Positions 1 to 9,259 of a DNA stretch of 64,000 nt are shown here, in pieces. The translations under genes and the position numbers were made by a program. Numbering within the stretch: position 1 is the stretch's first letter; every line of letters begins with the position of its first letter. The stretch comes from an uncultured Pelagibacteraceae bacterium (GTDB taxonomy: Bacteria > Pseudomonadota > Alphaproteobacteria > Pelagibacterales > Pelagibacteraceae): NCBI GenBank assembly GCA_902620525.1, contig CACNIK010000005.1:31415-95414 (forward strand), read 5' to 3'. Under the pieces are notes generated by a model. The model had not been told where the DNA came from. It ran no database searches and saw only the letters and a program-made list of their open reading frames with translations.

Positions 1-1
1 G

Positions 2-2074
2 AATAAACGGAAAAAAACTAGATCGAAAAAAAAATCTAGAAGAATAAAAAGACTTAAAAAAAAAGTAAGAAAAATTAAGTCTTCAAAGTCTAGAGGTGGA
101 AGATCTAAAAAAAGTATCATTGTAAAAGATGAAGAGGGAAATTCAGTTATAAAAGTTTCAGAAGCTTGGTCTAATCAAGCTTTAATAAATAATTCTAAAT
201 ACAAAAAAAAATATAATTTATCGGTAAAGGAAAATGAAAAATTTTGGAAAAAAGAAGGAAAAAGAATTACTTGGATTAAGCCATACACTAAAATCAAGGA
301 TGTGAAATATAGTAAGGATGAAGTAAAGATTAAATGGTTTTACGATGGCACTTTAAATGTTTCAGCAAATTGTATTGACAGGCATTTAAAAAAGAATGGT
401 AAAAAAACTGCAATAATTTGGGTAGGAGATGATCCTGCAGATACCAAAAAAATTACTTATAAAGAATTACATAAAAATGTTAGCAAGGCTGCAAATGCTC
501 TTAAAAGTATTGGAATACAAAAGGGTGACAGAGTAACTATTTATTTAACAATGATACCCGAGCTTGCATATACAATGCTTGCATGCGCAAGAATAGGGGC
601 AGTTCATTCAATAATTTTTGGTGGTTTCTCACCAGACTCAATTGCAACAAGGATTAATGATTGCGAGTCTGATTATTTAATTACTGCAGATGAAGGTGTA
701 AGAGGAGGAAAAATAATTCCTCTTAAAAAAATAGCTGATGAAGCTTTATCTCAGTGTCCTAATGTAAAAAAATGTATAGTAGTTAAAAGAACTGGAAATC
801 AAGTAAGTTGGGATGATGAGCGAGATGTTTCTTATGAAGAGCTAATAAACAAAGTGTCAGCTAAATGTGACCCGGAAGAAATGGGCGCTGAAGATCCACT
901 ATTTATTTTATATACTTCGGGTTCTACAGGAAAACCTAAAGGTGTGCTTCATACTTCAGGTGGTTATTTAGTTTATGCATCAATGACCCATCAATATATA
1001 TTTGATTATAAACCTAAAGATATTTATTGGTGTACGGCTGATATAGGTTGGGTAACTGGACACAGTTATATAATTTATGGACCTTTATCTAATGGAGCTA
1101 CAACAATTATGTTTGAGGGTGTTCCAAATTATCCAGACAGCTCAAGGTGGTGGCAAATCGTGGACAAATACAAAGTAAACATTTTTTATACGGCTCCTAC
1201 AGCCATCAGAGCTTTAATGAGAGAAGGTGATCAACCAGTGAAAAAGACTAGCAGAAAATCATTAAAATTACTTGGTACAGTTGGGGAACCTATCAATCCA
1301 GAAGCTTGGATGTGGTACTACAAAACAGTAGGCGATGGACGTTGTCCAATTGTCGACACTTGGTGGCAAACTGAAACAGGAGGAATTTTGATTGCTCCTC
1401 AACCCGGTGCGATTGACCTTAAGCCAGGATCAGCGACGAAACCATTTTATGGAATTAAACCGGTAATCGTGGATGAGGCTGGAAAGGTTCTTAAAGGAGC
1501 ATGTAAAGGAAGATTATGTATGTCTGCTTCATGGCCAGGGCAAATGCGAACAGTTTACGGTGATCACAAAAGATTCATAGACACATATTTTTCTCAATTT
1601 GATGGCAAATATTTTACTGGAGACGGATGCAGAAGAGACAAAGATGGTTATTATTGGATAACAGGAAGAGTTGATGATGTAATTATTGTTTCTGGACATA
1701 ATTTGGGAACTGCAGAAATAGAGAGTGCTTTTGTTGCACATCCTAAAGTAGCAGAAGCTGCTGTGGTTGGTTATCCTCATGATATAAAAGGAAATGGTTT
1801 GTATTGTTACGTTACATTAAATGCAGGTGAACAACCCGACGGTGACCTTGAAAGAGAGCTTAAACTTTGGGTAAGAAAACAAATTGGACCTATAGCTACT
1901 CCAGATTTAATTCAATTTGCCCCTGGCTTGCCAAAAACAAGGTCGGGTAAAATAATGAGAAGAATTTTAAGAAAGATCGCAGCTAATGAGTATAACGAAT
2001 TAGGTGATACTACTACTCTTGCGGATCCATCTGTTGTGGAGTCTTTAGTAGAAAATAGACAAAATAAAGATTAA
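2..2074 (+). CDS. acs: acetyl-CoA synthetase (AMP-forming), 5' end beyond window
   Basis: Activates acetate to acetyl-CoA through acetyl-AMP in the cytoplasm. The ANL-family core motif [11 protein letters not shown], the WWQTETGG motif and the C-terminal TRSGKIMRR segment carrying the catalytic (acetylatable) lysine are all present. A GTG at 302 could be read as a start, but the frame stays open to the left edge, and the codons at about 150-300 encode the family's normal N-terminus ([26 protein letters not shown]), so the true start lies upstream. Before that comes a run of about 45 Lys/Arg/Ser-rich residues that is not part of ordinary Acs. The gene ends in a TTAA shared with the convergent next gene. 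The sodium/solute symporter just downstream may supply its substrate. Confidence 0.93.
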   Translation, partial: NKRKKTRSKKKSRRIKRLKKKVRKIKSSKSRGGRSKKSIIVKDEEGNSVIKVSEAWSNQALINNSKYKKKYNLSVKENEKFWKKEGKRITWIKPYTKIKDVKYSKDEVKIKWFYDGTLNVSANCIDRHLKKNGKKTAIIWVGDDPADTKKITYKELHKNVSKAANALKSIGIQKGDRVTIYLTMIPELAYTMLACARIGAVHSIIFGGFSPDSIATRINDCESDYLITADEGVRGGKIIPLKKIADEALSQCPNVKKCIVVKRTGNQVSWDDERDVSYEELINKVSAKCDPEEMGAEDPLFILYTSGSTGKPKGVLHTSGGYLVYASMTHQYIFDYKPKDIYWCTADIGWVTGHSYIIYGPLSNGATTIMFEGVPNYPDSSRWWQIVDKYKVNIFYTAPTAIRALMREGDQPVKKTSRKSLKLLGTVGEPINPEAWMWYYKTVGDGRCPIVDTWWQTETGGILIAPQPGAIDLKPGSATKPFYGIKPVIVDEAGKVLKGACKGRLCMSASWPGQMRTVYGDHKRFIDTYFSQFDGKYFTGDGCRRDKDGYYWITGRVDDVIIVSGHNLGTAEIESAFVAHPKVAEAAVVGYPHDIKGNGLYCYVTLNAGEQPDGDLERELKLWVRKQIGPIATPDLIQFAPGLPKTRSGKIMRRILRKIAANEYNELGDTTTLADPSVVESLVENRQNKD

Positions 2075-2697
2075 TCATTTAAATTTACTGGAATTTTTTC
2101 TAAGTCAGCAACTACCAACATCCACTTATTTTTAATTGAATTAATCACGATTTCTTTATCTAATTCTTTTAACTCATCAGCAATCGGCGCCCAATGAAAT
2201 AATGCATTGCAACTATTAGTAAAAGGGTTTTTATCTGAATATTCTTTTATATTAAAAGTATTTAATTTTTCTTTAAACTTTAATTTATATTTTTCACAAA
2301 TTTCATTTGTAAGTCCGTTTGTAATTTCATTTTCTAAAATAGTAGTATAAATTTTATTTGGATCCAAACCATCAATATTATATTTTTTATTTATAAAAGA
2401 TATTGAGTAAAAAGTTAAATCTGTGACTGCCTCAGAAAAAATATTCCATTTAGCTTTGTTTACTGACTCCACAAACACATCGTCTGTGAACATCATATAT
2501 TGTTTTAAACCCATTCTAGTTTTTAAATAACCGTAAAGTGTAGATTGTGTAACAAAAGCAGATTTTTCTTTTATAAAAATCTTTAAATCATCTTCGCTAT
2601 TAATCTTTAAAAAGTTTTTGCTAATTTTTTCATATGGAAACAGATAATCCCTTACTGCTGATATGACCTCAGATATTGCTTTTAGATTCAATTTCAA
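2071..2697 (-). CDS. conserved-looking hypothetical protein, 208 aa
   Basis: I do not recognise this family. The product is a soluble-looking 208-residue protein with no signal peptide or membrane segment, acidic/lysine-rich and likely mostly helical. Its last four bases (TTAA) are shared with the end of acs, so the two genes converge with interlocked stops. Codon use matches its neighbours, which argues for a resident gene. Its start at 2697 faces the symporter operon across a 143-bp gap, so that gap probably carries promoters for both directions. Aromatic clusters such as [13 protein letters not shown] near the C-terminus could serve as search seeds. No function is proposed. Confidence 0.75.
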   Translation of the reverse strand: MKLNLKAISEVISAVRDYLFPYEKISKNFLKINSEDDLKIFIKEKSAFVTQSTLYGYLKTRMGLKQYMMFTDDVFVESVNKAKWNIFSEAVTDLTFYSISFINKKYNIDGLDPNKIYTTILENEITNGLTNEICEKYKLKFKEKLNTFNIKEYSDKNPFTNSCNALFHWAPIADELKELDKEIVINSIKNKWMLVVADLEKIPVNLND

Positions 2698-2752
2698 GTT
2701 GTATGCTTTTTTGTCTCTTTTTTTTTCCTTATTTTAAGCGATTTATAGCACT

Positions 2753-2794
2753 TCAAAATAGGTTTTTTAACTTTTAATTACTCTCAAAATAGGT
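2753..2794. repeat. 11-bp direct repeat upstream of symporter operon
   Basis: TCAAAATAGGT occurs at 2753-2763 and again at 2784-2794. The copies start 31 bp apart, close to three helical turns, so a protein could bind both on the same DNA face. They lie between the divergent hypothetical gene and the symporter operon. Binding function is inferred. Confidence 0.5.
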
Positions 2795-2812
2795 AGGATC
2801 TCAACCATTAAG

Positions 2813-2826
2813 TTACGTTAACGTAA
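2813..2826. promoter_or_regulatory. perfect 14-bp palindrome, candidate operator of symporter operon
   Basis: TTACGTTAACGTAA reads the same on both strands. It ends 14 bp before the ATG at 2841, just ahead of the purine-rich AGGGGGAAA ribosome binding site. A protein bound here would block transcription or early elongation, so it looks like a repressor site; the regulator is unknown. Confidence 0.55.
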
Positions 2827-2840
2827 ATATAGGGGGAAAT

Positions 2841-3095
2841 ATGTCAAATAAAGAAAAACATTGGCAGAAAACCAAGGGTCACATGATAATGACATTGTGT
2901 CTTTGGGCTTTCTTCTCAATGGTAATTTTCCTTTTTGGATATGAAATCAATTCAATGAGCTTTCTAGGATATCCGTTAGCTTATTACATGACGGCACAAG
3001 GATCACTTCTTGCGTTCGTTATCATTATTTTCTGGTTTGCAAACAGGCAAGAAAAAATTGATGAAGAATTTGGTTTCGGAGAGAAGGAGGATTAA
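2841..3095 (+). CDS. DUF4212-type small subunit of sodium/solute symporter
   Basis: Small membrane protein of 84 residues with two hydrophobic helices (about 15-36 and 47-67) and a charged C-terminus (NRQEKIDEEFGFGEKED). The KHWQKTKGHM start and the small two-helix layout fit the DUF4212 proteins that are encoded directly ahead of VC_2705-type sodium:solute symporters; that pairing is established family knowledge. A strong AGGGGG ribosome binding site precedes the ATG. Its stop overlaps the start of the large subunit by one base (TAATG), so the pair is probably translationally coupled. Confidence 0.88.
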   Translation: MSNKEKHWQKTKGHMIMTLCLWAFFSMVIFLFGYEINSMSFLGYPLAYYMTAQGSLLAFVIIIFWFANRQEKIDEEFGFGEKED

Positions 3096-4933
3096 TGTTT
3101 AAAGGTGGATTTATACAAAACCTTCCTAAGATTTATGGTTTGTATACCGGAGGCTTTATAGTTTTCATTTTGATGATGGCTATTGCAGAACAAGCCGGTG
3201 TAACAGCAAAAACAATTGGTATTTTGTTTGTTGCATTTACCGTGGCGATATATGCCTTAATTGGTTATTTATCTAGAACGGTACAGGTAGACGCATACTA
3301 TCTTGCAGGAAGACAAGTCCCAACAGTGTTTAATGGAATGGCGACAGCGGCTGACTGGATGTCAGGTGCTTCGTTCGTAGCATTAGCAGGTGGTGTTTAC
3401 TTTGGTGGTTATAGTTATATGGCCTTCTTAGTTGGTTGGACAGGTGGTTATGTGCTTGTATCAACTTTATTAGCACCATACTTAAGAAAATTTGGATGTT
3501 ACACAGTGCCAGATTTTATAGGAACAAGATACGGTGGAAACGGAGTACGTTTCTGTGCAGTGTTAGTTCTTGTATTAGCTTCTTTCACTTATGTGACAGC
3601 TCAGATAAATGCTACAGGAACTATTGCTGCTAGAGCATTAGGTATTCCGTTTGAAGCAGGTGTATGGGTAGGTTTAGTTAGTATCTTACTATGTTCAATG
3701 TTAGGTGGAATGAGAGCCGTAACATGGACACAGGTTGCACAATATATCGTATTGATTATTGCTTACCTAATCCCAGTATTCTGGATTAGTAACAAAATCG
3801 GTGCAGGTGTATTCCCACACTTAATGTTAGGTGATGAGGTAGCAAGAATAACTGAACTTGAAGGTCAATTCGGATTAGCAAAAAATAGTGCCGCTGACAT
3901 GAAAGCAGCTGGTGTTCCAGGTGGATTAAAATCTATCGCGGTAGCACATGCTGGAGTAGGTGCAGGTGGAATGGCTGTATGGAAATACATATCGCTAGCT
4001 ATCTGTATGATGGTTGGAACTGCGTCGTTACCTCATATCTTAATGAGATACTTCACAACTCCTTCTGTAAAATCAGCTAGAAAATCAGTAGCTTGGTCGC
4101 TATTCTTTATTTTCTTGCTTTACTCTTCAGCTCCGATGCTTGCGACTTTGTCTAAAATTTCATTAATGGATCCAAACTTACCGACAGGTATTATTGGAAA
4201 ATCTATTGCTGATGTACAAAGTATAGAGTGGGTCAAACAATGGTCTTCTCAGAAGCAAGTGTTTATTGCTGACTTTAACGGTGACGGCATACTACAGTTA
4301 AACGAGTGGTTCATGAGAACAGGTGTAGTGGTTCTTGCAACTCCTGAAGTTGCTGGATTACCATACGTAATCTCTGGACTTGTAGCTGCCGGTGGTATGG
4401 CCGCTGCGATGTCAACTGCAGACGGGTTAATTCTTGCGATAGCAAACGCATTATCACATGACGTTTACTACAACATGATTGATCCAAAAGCGGATGTTAG
4501 AAAAAGATTAATAGTTGCACGAGTACTATTAGTCGTAATTGGTGCCGCTGGTGCATACATTGCATCAATGCGAATCACTAGTATCCTTGGAGCAGTTGCA
4601 TGGGCGTTTGACTTTGCGATGTCAGGCTTATTCTTCCCACTTGTACTTGGAGTATGGTGGAAGAGAGCTACTAGAGAAGGTGCGATAGCAGGTATGTTAT
4701 CTGGTCTCGCAGCTGGAACAGCTTATCTAATTTATGTATATCCTAAGTTTTTGGGTAACCCTGCATGGTTAGGTATTGACCACTTAAGATTTGGTCTAAT
4801 TGGAGCTCCAGTATGTTTAGTAGTTATGGTTGTTGTAAGTTTAATGACCAAAGCTCCTGATGCTGCAACACAAAGAATGGTAGATGAAGTTAGAGTTCCT
4901 AGCGGAAAATCTATTCTTGGTAGAGCGCACTAA
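3095..4933 (+). CDS. sodium:solute symporter, VC_2705/ActP-like large subunit
   Basis: Large inner-membrane transporter of 612 residues with about 13 hydrophobic helices; it belongs to the SSS family, in the branch that includes acetate permease ActP. Hallmarks seen are the LAGRQVPTVFNGMATAADWMS segment, PDFIGTRYG, and SGLVAAGGMAAAMSTADGL near residue 430. Acetate or another small carboxylate is a reasonable substrate because acs lies nearby, but this is inferred. Residues 393-404 form a textbook EF-hand calcium loop (DFNGDGILQLNE). Codons favour C-ending Tyr/Asn/Phe and GGT/GTA forms more than neighbouring genes, suggesting strong expression. A hairpin terminator follows. Confidence 0.92.
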   Translation: MFKGGFIQNLPKIYGLYTGGFIVFILMMAIAEQAGVTAKTIGILFVAFTVAIYALIGYLSRTVQVDAYYLAGRQVPTVFNGMATAADWMSGASFVALAGGVYFGGYSYMAFLVGWTGGYVLVSTLLAPYLRKFGCYTVPDFIGTRYGGNGVRFCAVLVLVLASFTYVTAQINATGTIAARALGIPFEAGVWVGLVSILLCSMLGGMRAVTWTQVAQYIVLIIAYLIPVFWISNKIGAGVFPHLMLGDEVARITELEGQFGLAKNSAADMKAAGVPGGLKSIAVAHAGVGAGGMAVWKYISLAICMMVGTASLPHILMRYFTTPSVKSARKSVAWSLFFIFLLYSSAPMLATLSKISLMDPNLPTGIIGKSIADVQSIEWVKQWSSQKQVFIADFNGDGILQLNEWFMRTGVVVLATPEVAGLPYVISGLVAAGGMAAAMSTADGLILAIANALSHDVYYNMIDPKADVRKRLIVARVLLVVIGAAGAYIASMRITSILGAVAWAFDFAMSGLFFPLVLGVWWKRATREGAIAGMLSGLAAGTAYLIYVYPKFLGNPAWLGIDHLRFGLIGAPVCLVVMVVVSLMTKAPDAATQRMVDEVRVPSGKSILGRAH

Positions 4934-4953
4934 GGAAAAAAATTAAATCATTT

Positions 4954-4986
4954 AAAAGGGGCGATTTATTCGCCCCTTTTTTTTTG
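4954..4986 (+). terminator. strong intrinsic terminator after symporter operon
   Basis: A perfect 10-bp stem (AAAAGGGGCG paired with CGCCCCTTTT, 4954-4963 and 4971-4980) with a 7-base loop is followed directly by a run of T. It closes the two-gene symporter operon and is one of only two clear intrinsic terminators in the window. Confidence 0.95.
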
Positions 4987-5009
4987 TCTCAATAATGATA
5001 ATGTAAATC

Positions 5010-5351
5010 ATGCCTATTTGGGTTTACGTTTTAGACTATATTTTGGGAATAGTGATGTACACTTTAATTGGAAGAGCGGCTATGAACATCTTTCAAAGGG
5101 AAGATTCCAATTTCTTCTTTATGAGAATTTTCGTAAAGTTTACAAATCCGGTGTTAAAGGTTTTTGATAAAATCACGCCTGAATTTTTAGCTAGACCAAT
5201 TGTTCCATTATATGTTGCATTTTATTTCTATTTAATAAGATTTTATTTAATGCCATGGTTATTAGGGTATGGGTCTATGGGTATGTTGTCTTTTCCTATA
5301 GATCATGAATTCTCTAGAGAACTATACAGATTATTTAGCCCAGATAAATAA
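5010..5351 (+). CDS. small membrane protein, possibly YggT-like
   Basis: Protein of 113 residues with an N-terminal hydrophobic helix (about 3-23), a middle segment FTNPVLKVFDKITPEFLARPIVPLY and a second hydrophobic stretch (about 67-90). The pattern of helix, then T-NP-L and a proline-rich turn, then helix recalls YggT-family proteins, but only one repeat-like unit is visible, so the assignment is tentative. It lies between the symporter terminator and rpe, which has its own promoter, so it may be monocistronic. No SD sequence is evident before the ATG. Confidence 0.7.
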   Translation: MPIWVYVLDYILGIVMYTLIGRAAMNIFQREDSNFFFMRIFVKFTNPVLKVFDKITPEFLARPIVPLYVAFYFYLIRFYLMPWLLGYGSMGMLSFPIDHEFSRELYRLFSPDK

Positions 5352-5356
5352 TTTTT

Positions 5357-5384
5357 TTGACAAGATTGTTATATAAAATATAAA
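5357..5384 (+). promoter_or_regulatory. sigma70-type promoter of rpe, apparently leaderless
   Basis: TTGACA (5357-5362), a 16-bp spacer and TATAAA (5379-5384). Transcription would begin about 5390-5393, at or within two bases of the rpe ATG at 5393, and no Shine-Dalgarno sequence lies in between. Confidence 0.6.
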
Positions 5385-5392
5385 TAAAATAT

Positions 5393-6055
5393 ATGTCATC
5401 TAATATAAAGATTTCACCTTCAATCTTGTCAGCTGATTTTAGTAAACTTGGTGAAGAAATAATTTCATTAGACAAAGCTGGAGCTGATTACATACATGTT
5501 GATGTAATGGACGGGCACTTTGTTCCTAATATTACTATTGGGCCAGAAATTATAAAAAAATTAAGACCTGTAACTAAAAAAACTTTTGACGTTCATTTAA
5601 TGATTGAGCCAGTAGATAAATACATAAAGGACTTTGCTGATGCTGGTGCAGATATAATTACTTTTCATCCGGAGGCAACTCCTAGCACAGAAGAAACAAT
5701 CAATTTAATTAAAAAATTTAATAAAAAAGTCGGTTTATCACTAAAACCTAAGTCAAATATAAATTTAGTTGAAAAGTATTTAAAAAAGATAGATTTAATT
5801 TTAGTCATGAGTGTGGAGCCAGGATTTGCTGGTCAAAAATTTATGCCAGATGTTTTGCCAAAATTAAAAAAACTCAAAGAGATAGTTTCTAGTGAAAAAT
5901 TGAAAATAGACCTGGAGATAGATGGTGGTATAAATTTTGAAAATTCTAAAGATGCAATTAATGCTGGCGCTAACGTTTTAGTTTCAGGTTCCACTGTTTT
6001 TAAGCAAAATAACGGGAATTTAAAAAAAAACATTAGCTTATTAAGATCGAGTTAA
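5393..6055 (+). CDS. rpe: ribulose-phosphate 3-epimerase
   Basis: Interconverts ribulose 5-phosphate and xylulose 5-phosphate in the pentose phosphate pathway. The 220-residue protein is the normal length for this metal-dependent TIM barrel. Conserved elements are SPSILSADF at the N-terminus, DVMDGHFVPNITIG and HLMIEP with metal-binding Asp/His residues, VMSVEPGFAGQKF, and IDGGIN with the second catalytic Asp. The start is supported by the family N-terminus and a good promoter directly in front. It is followed after 2 bp by the heparinase-like gene and then purH, so the three probably form one operon. Confidence 0.96.
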   Translation: MSSNIKISPSILSADFSKLGEEIISLDKAGADYIHVDVMDGHFVPNITIGPEIIKKLRPVTKKTFDVHLMIEPVDKYIKDFADAGADIITFHPEATPSTEETINLIKKFNKKVGLSLKPKSNINLVEKYLKKIDLILVMSVEPGFAGQKFMPDVLPKLKKLKEIVSSEKLKIDLEIDGGINFENSKDAINAGANVLVSGSTVFKQNNGNLKKNISLLRSS

Positions 6056-6057
6056 CA

Positions 6058-7710
6058 ATGATCAGTCTTAGAACTGCTTATTACTACATTCAAGCAGTTA
6101 AAATTAATTTAATTAAGATTTTTAAAAAAATTTATTTTAAAACAGGATTTTATAAAAAATCTTTAGCATCAAAAGTTCCAAGCCAATTTTTTTTCTTCCC
6201 TAATCCTTTTTTAATGTCTTGTTTCTCAAATTACAGAAAGTTTGCCTTTCAAATTAATGATCTGGATCCTAATAAATTTTGGGAACAGAATTATTCATAT
6301 AAAGAAAAAAGTGAGCTTCACAATTTTCTTTGGTTAAGTTCAATCGATCGTAAAGATGACTCTTATACTCTTAGAAAAATTATAACTTTATGGAATCTTG
6401 ATAATCTTAAATATAAACAGCACATTTGGGAAACAAGTGTAATTAGTAAAAGATTAATGAGTTGGATTTTAAATGCTGATATAATTCTTAAAAATTCTAA
6501 TTTTGAATTCAAAAGAAATTTCATTGAATCAATTATCATTCAAACAAATCATTTAAAAAAAAATTTTAAATATGAGGTTAACCACCAGAAAAAAATTGAG
6601 GTTATCACTGTTTTAATTTTATCTGGATTAGTTTTTAAAGAATATGAAGAAAATTTTCAAGTTGGCTTAAAAGAGTTAGAAAAGTTAATTGAAATATTTT
6701 TTGATAGTAATGGCTTTCCTTTAACTAGAAGCCCAGATGATTTATTAAATTATACAAAATATTTTCTATTGATAAAAGAAGTTATCAAAGATGCTCAAAA
6801 ATATGTTCCTGATACTTTAGAAAGCACGCTCGAAAAAAATTTAGAATGTTTAAAACAGATAACTACTCCAGCCAACTCACTCCCATTATTTAATGGTTCC
6901 ATAGAAGGGGATTTAACCAATTTTTACGATTATTTAAATCACTTTAAAATTAAAATTAAAATTAAAAAATCAAAGATAAATGCAGGAAACATTCATGTCC
7001 TTAAAAATAAAAAAGACACCATTTTTTTTGAGGCAGGAGCTCCTCCAAAGAAAAATTACTCATCTTGTTATCAGTCTGGGCCCTTGTCTTTCGAGTATTT
7101 TTTTGAAGATCAAAAAATAATTACTAATAGTGGGTTTGGAGTAAATATTTCTAATAAAGCCAGACTTTTGAGTCGATTTACATCTTCTCAATCAGCATTA
7201 TGTTTAAATGACACATCTATTGTGGGATTTGAAAAAAATAGCTTAATGAATAAGGCTTATGGATTTTTAATAAAAAGAAATTTTAAAGTCTCTAATTTAG
7301 AAAATACAAACAACTCCAATGAAATTCGAATTGGAGCTGGACATGACGCCTATTTTACAAATCTTGGCTGCTTACACAATAGAACAATTAGTATTGATAA
7401 AATAAATAATAAAATTGTTGGCCACGATAAAATAACTCGAAAGAACTTAAATGCAAAAATTAAGTACGATATACGTTTTCATCTATACCCAGGTCTCACA
7501 GCTGTTCAGACTATAGGTGGAAGCACATTACTTATTCAGATAAATAAAAATAAAGCTTTGTTATTCTCCTCCAATGAAAACAACTTAAAAATTGAAAAAA
7601 GTATTTTTTTTGGAGCCCAGAAAGTGTTAGATAACTATTGTATACTTATTTCTGGAATCATGGAAAATAATGAGAAAAACATTAATTGGGAAATAAATAA
7701 AAAAATATAA
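6058..7710 (+). CDS. heparinase II/III-like protein
   Basis: A 550-residue protein of the heparinase II/III-like group. The N-terminal half (to about residue 290) is helical, as expected of the alpha/alpha toroid. The C-terminal half, from about GNIHVLKNKKDTIFFEAGAPP onward, is the beta-rich domain and includes YQSGPLSFEYFFEDQKIITNSG and GAGHDAYFTNLGCLHNR. The same gene type commonly precedes purH in alphaproteobacteria, and that context supports the call. No signal peptide is obvious, so the location and substrate are unclear; a role on cell-envelope or self polysaccharide is only a guess. Starts 2 bp after rpe and ends 1 bp before purH. Confidence 0.82.
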   Translation: MISLRTAYYYIQAVKINLIKIFKKIYFKTGFYKKSLASKVPSQFFFFPNPFLMSCFSNYRKFAFQINDLDPNKFWEQNYSYKEKSELHNFLWLSSIDRKDDSYTLRKIITLWNLDNLKYKQHIWETSVISKRLMSWILNADIILKNSNFEFKRNFIESIIIQTNHLKKNFKYEVNHQKKIEVITVLILSGLVFKEYEENFQVGLKELEKLIEIFFDSNGFPLTRSPDDLLNYTKYFLLIKEVIKDAQKYVPDTLESTLEKNLECLKQITTPANSLPLFNGSIEGDLTNFYDYLNHFKIKIKIKKSKINAGNIHVLKNKKDTIFFEAGAPPKKNYSSCYQSGPLSFEYFFEDQKIITNSGFGVNISNKARLLSRFTSSQSALCLNDTSIVGFEKNSLMNKAYGFLIKRNFKVSNLENTNNSNEIRIGAGHDAYFTNLGCLHNRTISIDKINNKIVGHDKITRKNLNAKIKYDIRFHLYPGLTAVQTIGGSTLLIQINKNKALLFSSNENNLKIEKSIFFGAQKVLDNYCILISGIMENNEKNINWEINKKI

Positions 7711-7711
7711 A

Positions 7712-9259
7712 ATGAGTAAAATAAAAAATGCTCTGATATCAGTTTCTGATAAAGAAAACCTTAAAGCTGTTTTAAAGACTTTAAAAAAAAATAATATAAA
7801 TATAATTAGCTCTGGGGGCACGTTTAAATCAATAAAAAAATTTGGTTTTAAATGCAAAGAGGTTTCAGAATATACTGGATTTGATGAAATGTTGGATGGA
7901 AGAGTTAAGACCTTACACCCTAAAATTCACTCCGGAATTCTTTTCAAAAGAGAAAAAAAAAATCACAGAAAACAAATGCAAAAAAAACAATTTGAGCCTA
8001 TTGATCTGGTGATAGTTAATTTTTATCCATTCGAGAAAACAATTAAGGGAAATGCAAGTAAAGACAAAATTATTGAAAATATTGATATAGGCGGACCCAG
8101 CATGGTTAGGTCGGCTGCTAAGAACTCGAAAGATGTAACAGTTATTACTGATATAGAAGACTATTCACAATTAATTAAAGAATTAAATAAATTCAAAGGT
8201 AAAACATCATCTGATTTCAGAAAGAGAATGGCAAGTAAAGCTTTCGGCTTAACTGCGTATTACGATGCTGTTGTTTCAGAATGGTTTAACAGAGATATTG
8301 GTTTAAAGTTTCCTGAAAGAAAGACTTTCTTTGGAAAAAAAATTAGTCAATTGAGATATGGTGAAAATCCACACCAGAAAAGTTCTATATATATGAGCAG
8401 TCTTAAAAAGAACGATATTAATTTGCAACAGTTAAGCGGTAAAAATTTAAGTTACAATAATTATAATGATATATTTGCAGGACTAGATATATTGATTTCG
8501 AATTTTATCTCTCCATCAACAGTAATTATAAAACACGCTAATCCGTGTGGAATATCTTCAAATAAATCTGCACTTCAATCTTTTTTAAATGCTCAAGCTA
8601 GCGACCCTATAAGTGCATTTGGAGGAATAGTAGCTTGTAATTATAAAATTAACAATAAAATTGCAAAAGAGATTAATAAAACATTTTTTGAGGTAATTTT
8701 AGCAAAAGGTTTTGATCAAGGGGCTTTGAAAATATTTAAGAAAAAGAAAAATATGAGAGTTATTGATATTTCAAGGTATGATAATGAGGCTAAAACGACG
8801 GTTAAATTTTTTGATAGCTCTTTTCTCATACAAGAAAAAGATGAAATAGTTTTTGATAAAAAGAATTTAAAATGTGTAACAAAAAATAAACCTTCCAGGG
8901 AGGAGCTTAAAGATATAGAATTTGCTTTTAGAGTATGTAAATATGTCAAATCTAATGCAATTGTGATTGTTAAGGATGGTTCAACTATCGGTATTGGTGC
9001 TGGACAACAAAATAGGCTAGACAGTTGTAGGATAGCAACTCAAAAAGCAAGAAAATTTCAACCTAAAAATCTTATTAATTCAATAGCTGCATCGGATGCC
9101 TTTTTCCCTTTTGCTGATGGAATTAAAACTTTAATAAATGCTGGAGTAAAAACTATCGTTCAGCCGGGTGGTTCAATAAGAGACAAAGAAGTTATTGAGG
9201 CCGCAAACAAAGCTAAAATTAAAATGGTGTTTACTGGAATAAGACATTTTAATCATTGA
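7712..9259 (+). CDS. purH: bifunctional AICAR formyltransferase / IMP cyclohydrolase
   Basis: Catalyses the last two steps of purine synthesis to IMP. At 515 residues it has the usual length. The N-terminal MGS-like cyclohydrolase domain shows SSGGTFKSIKKFG, DGRVKTLHPKIHSGIL and NFYPFEKT with IGGPSMVRSAAKN. The transformylase domain carries the catalytic KHANPCG (VIIKHANPCGIS) and ends with the family sequence FPFADGIKTLINAGV...IQPGGSIRDKEV-like (here IVQPGGSIRDKEV) and MVFTGIRHFNH. Its stop codon abuts the stop of the convergent pterin dehydratase with no base between. Confidence 0.97.
   Translation: MSKIKNALISVSDKENLKAVLKTLKKNNINIISSGGTFKSIKKFGFKCKEVSEYTGFDEMLDGRVKTLHPKIHSGILFKREKKNHRKQMQKKQFEPIDLVIVNFYPFEKTIKGNASKDKIIENIDIGGPSMVRSAAKNSKDVTVITDIEDYSQLIKELNKFKGKTSSDFRKRMASKAFGLTAYYDAVVSEWFNRDIGLKFPERKTFFGKKISQLRYGENPHQKSSIYMSSLKKNDINLQQLSGKNLSYNNYNDIFAGLDILISNFISPSTVIIKHANPCGISSNKSALQSFLNAQASDPISAFGGIVACNYKINNKIAKEINKTFFEVILAKGFDQGALKIFKKKKNMRVIDISRYDNEAKTTVKFFDSSFLIQEKDEIVFDKKNLKCVTKNKPSREELKDIEFAFRVCKYVKSNAIVIVKDGSTIGIGAGQQNRLDSCRIATQKARKFQPKNLINSIAASDAFFPFADGIKTLINAGVKTIVQPGGSIRDKEVIEAANKAKIKMVFTGIRHFNH

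Noticed and set aside
302-304. GTG at 302 as the acs start
   Set aside because: Conserved Acs residues are encoded upstream in the same frame, so it is internal.
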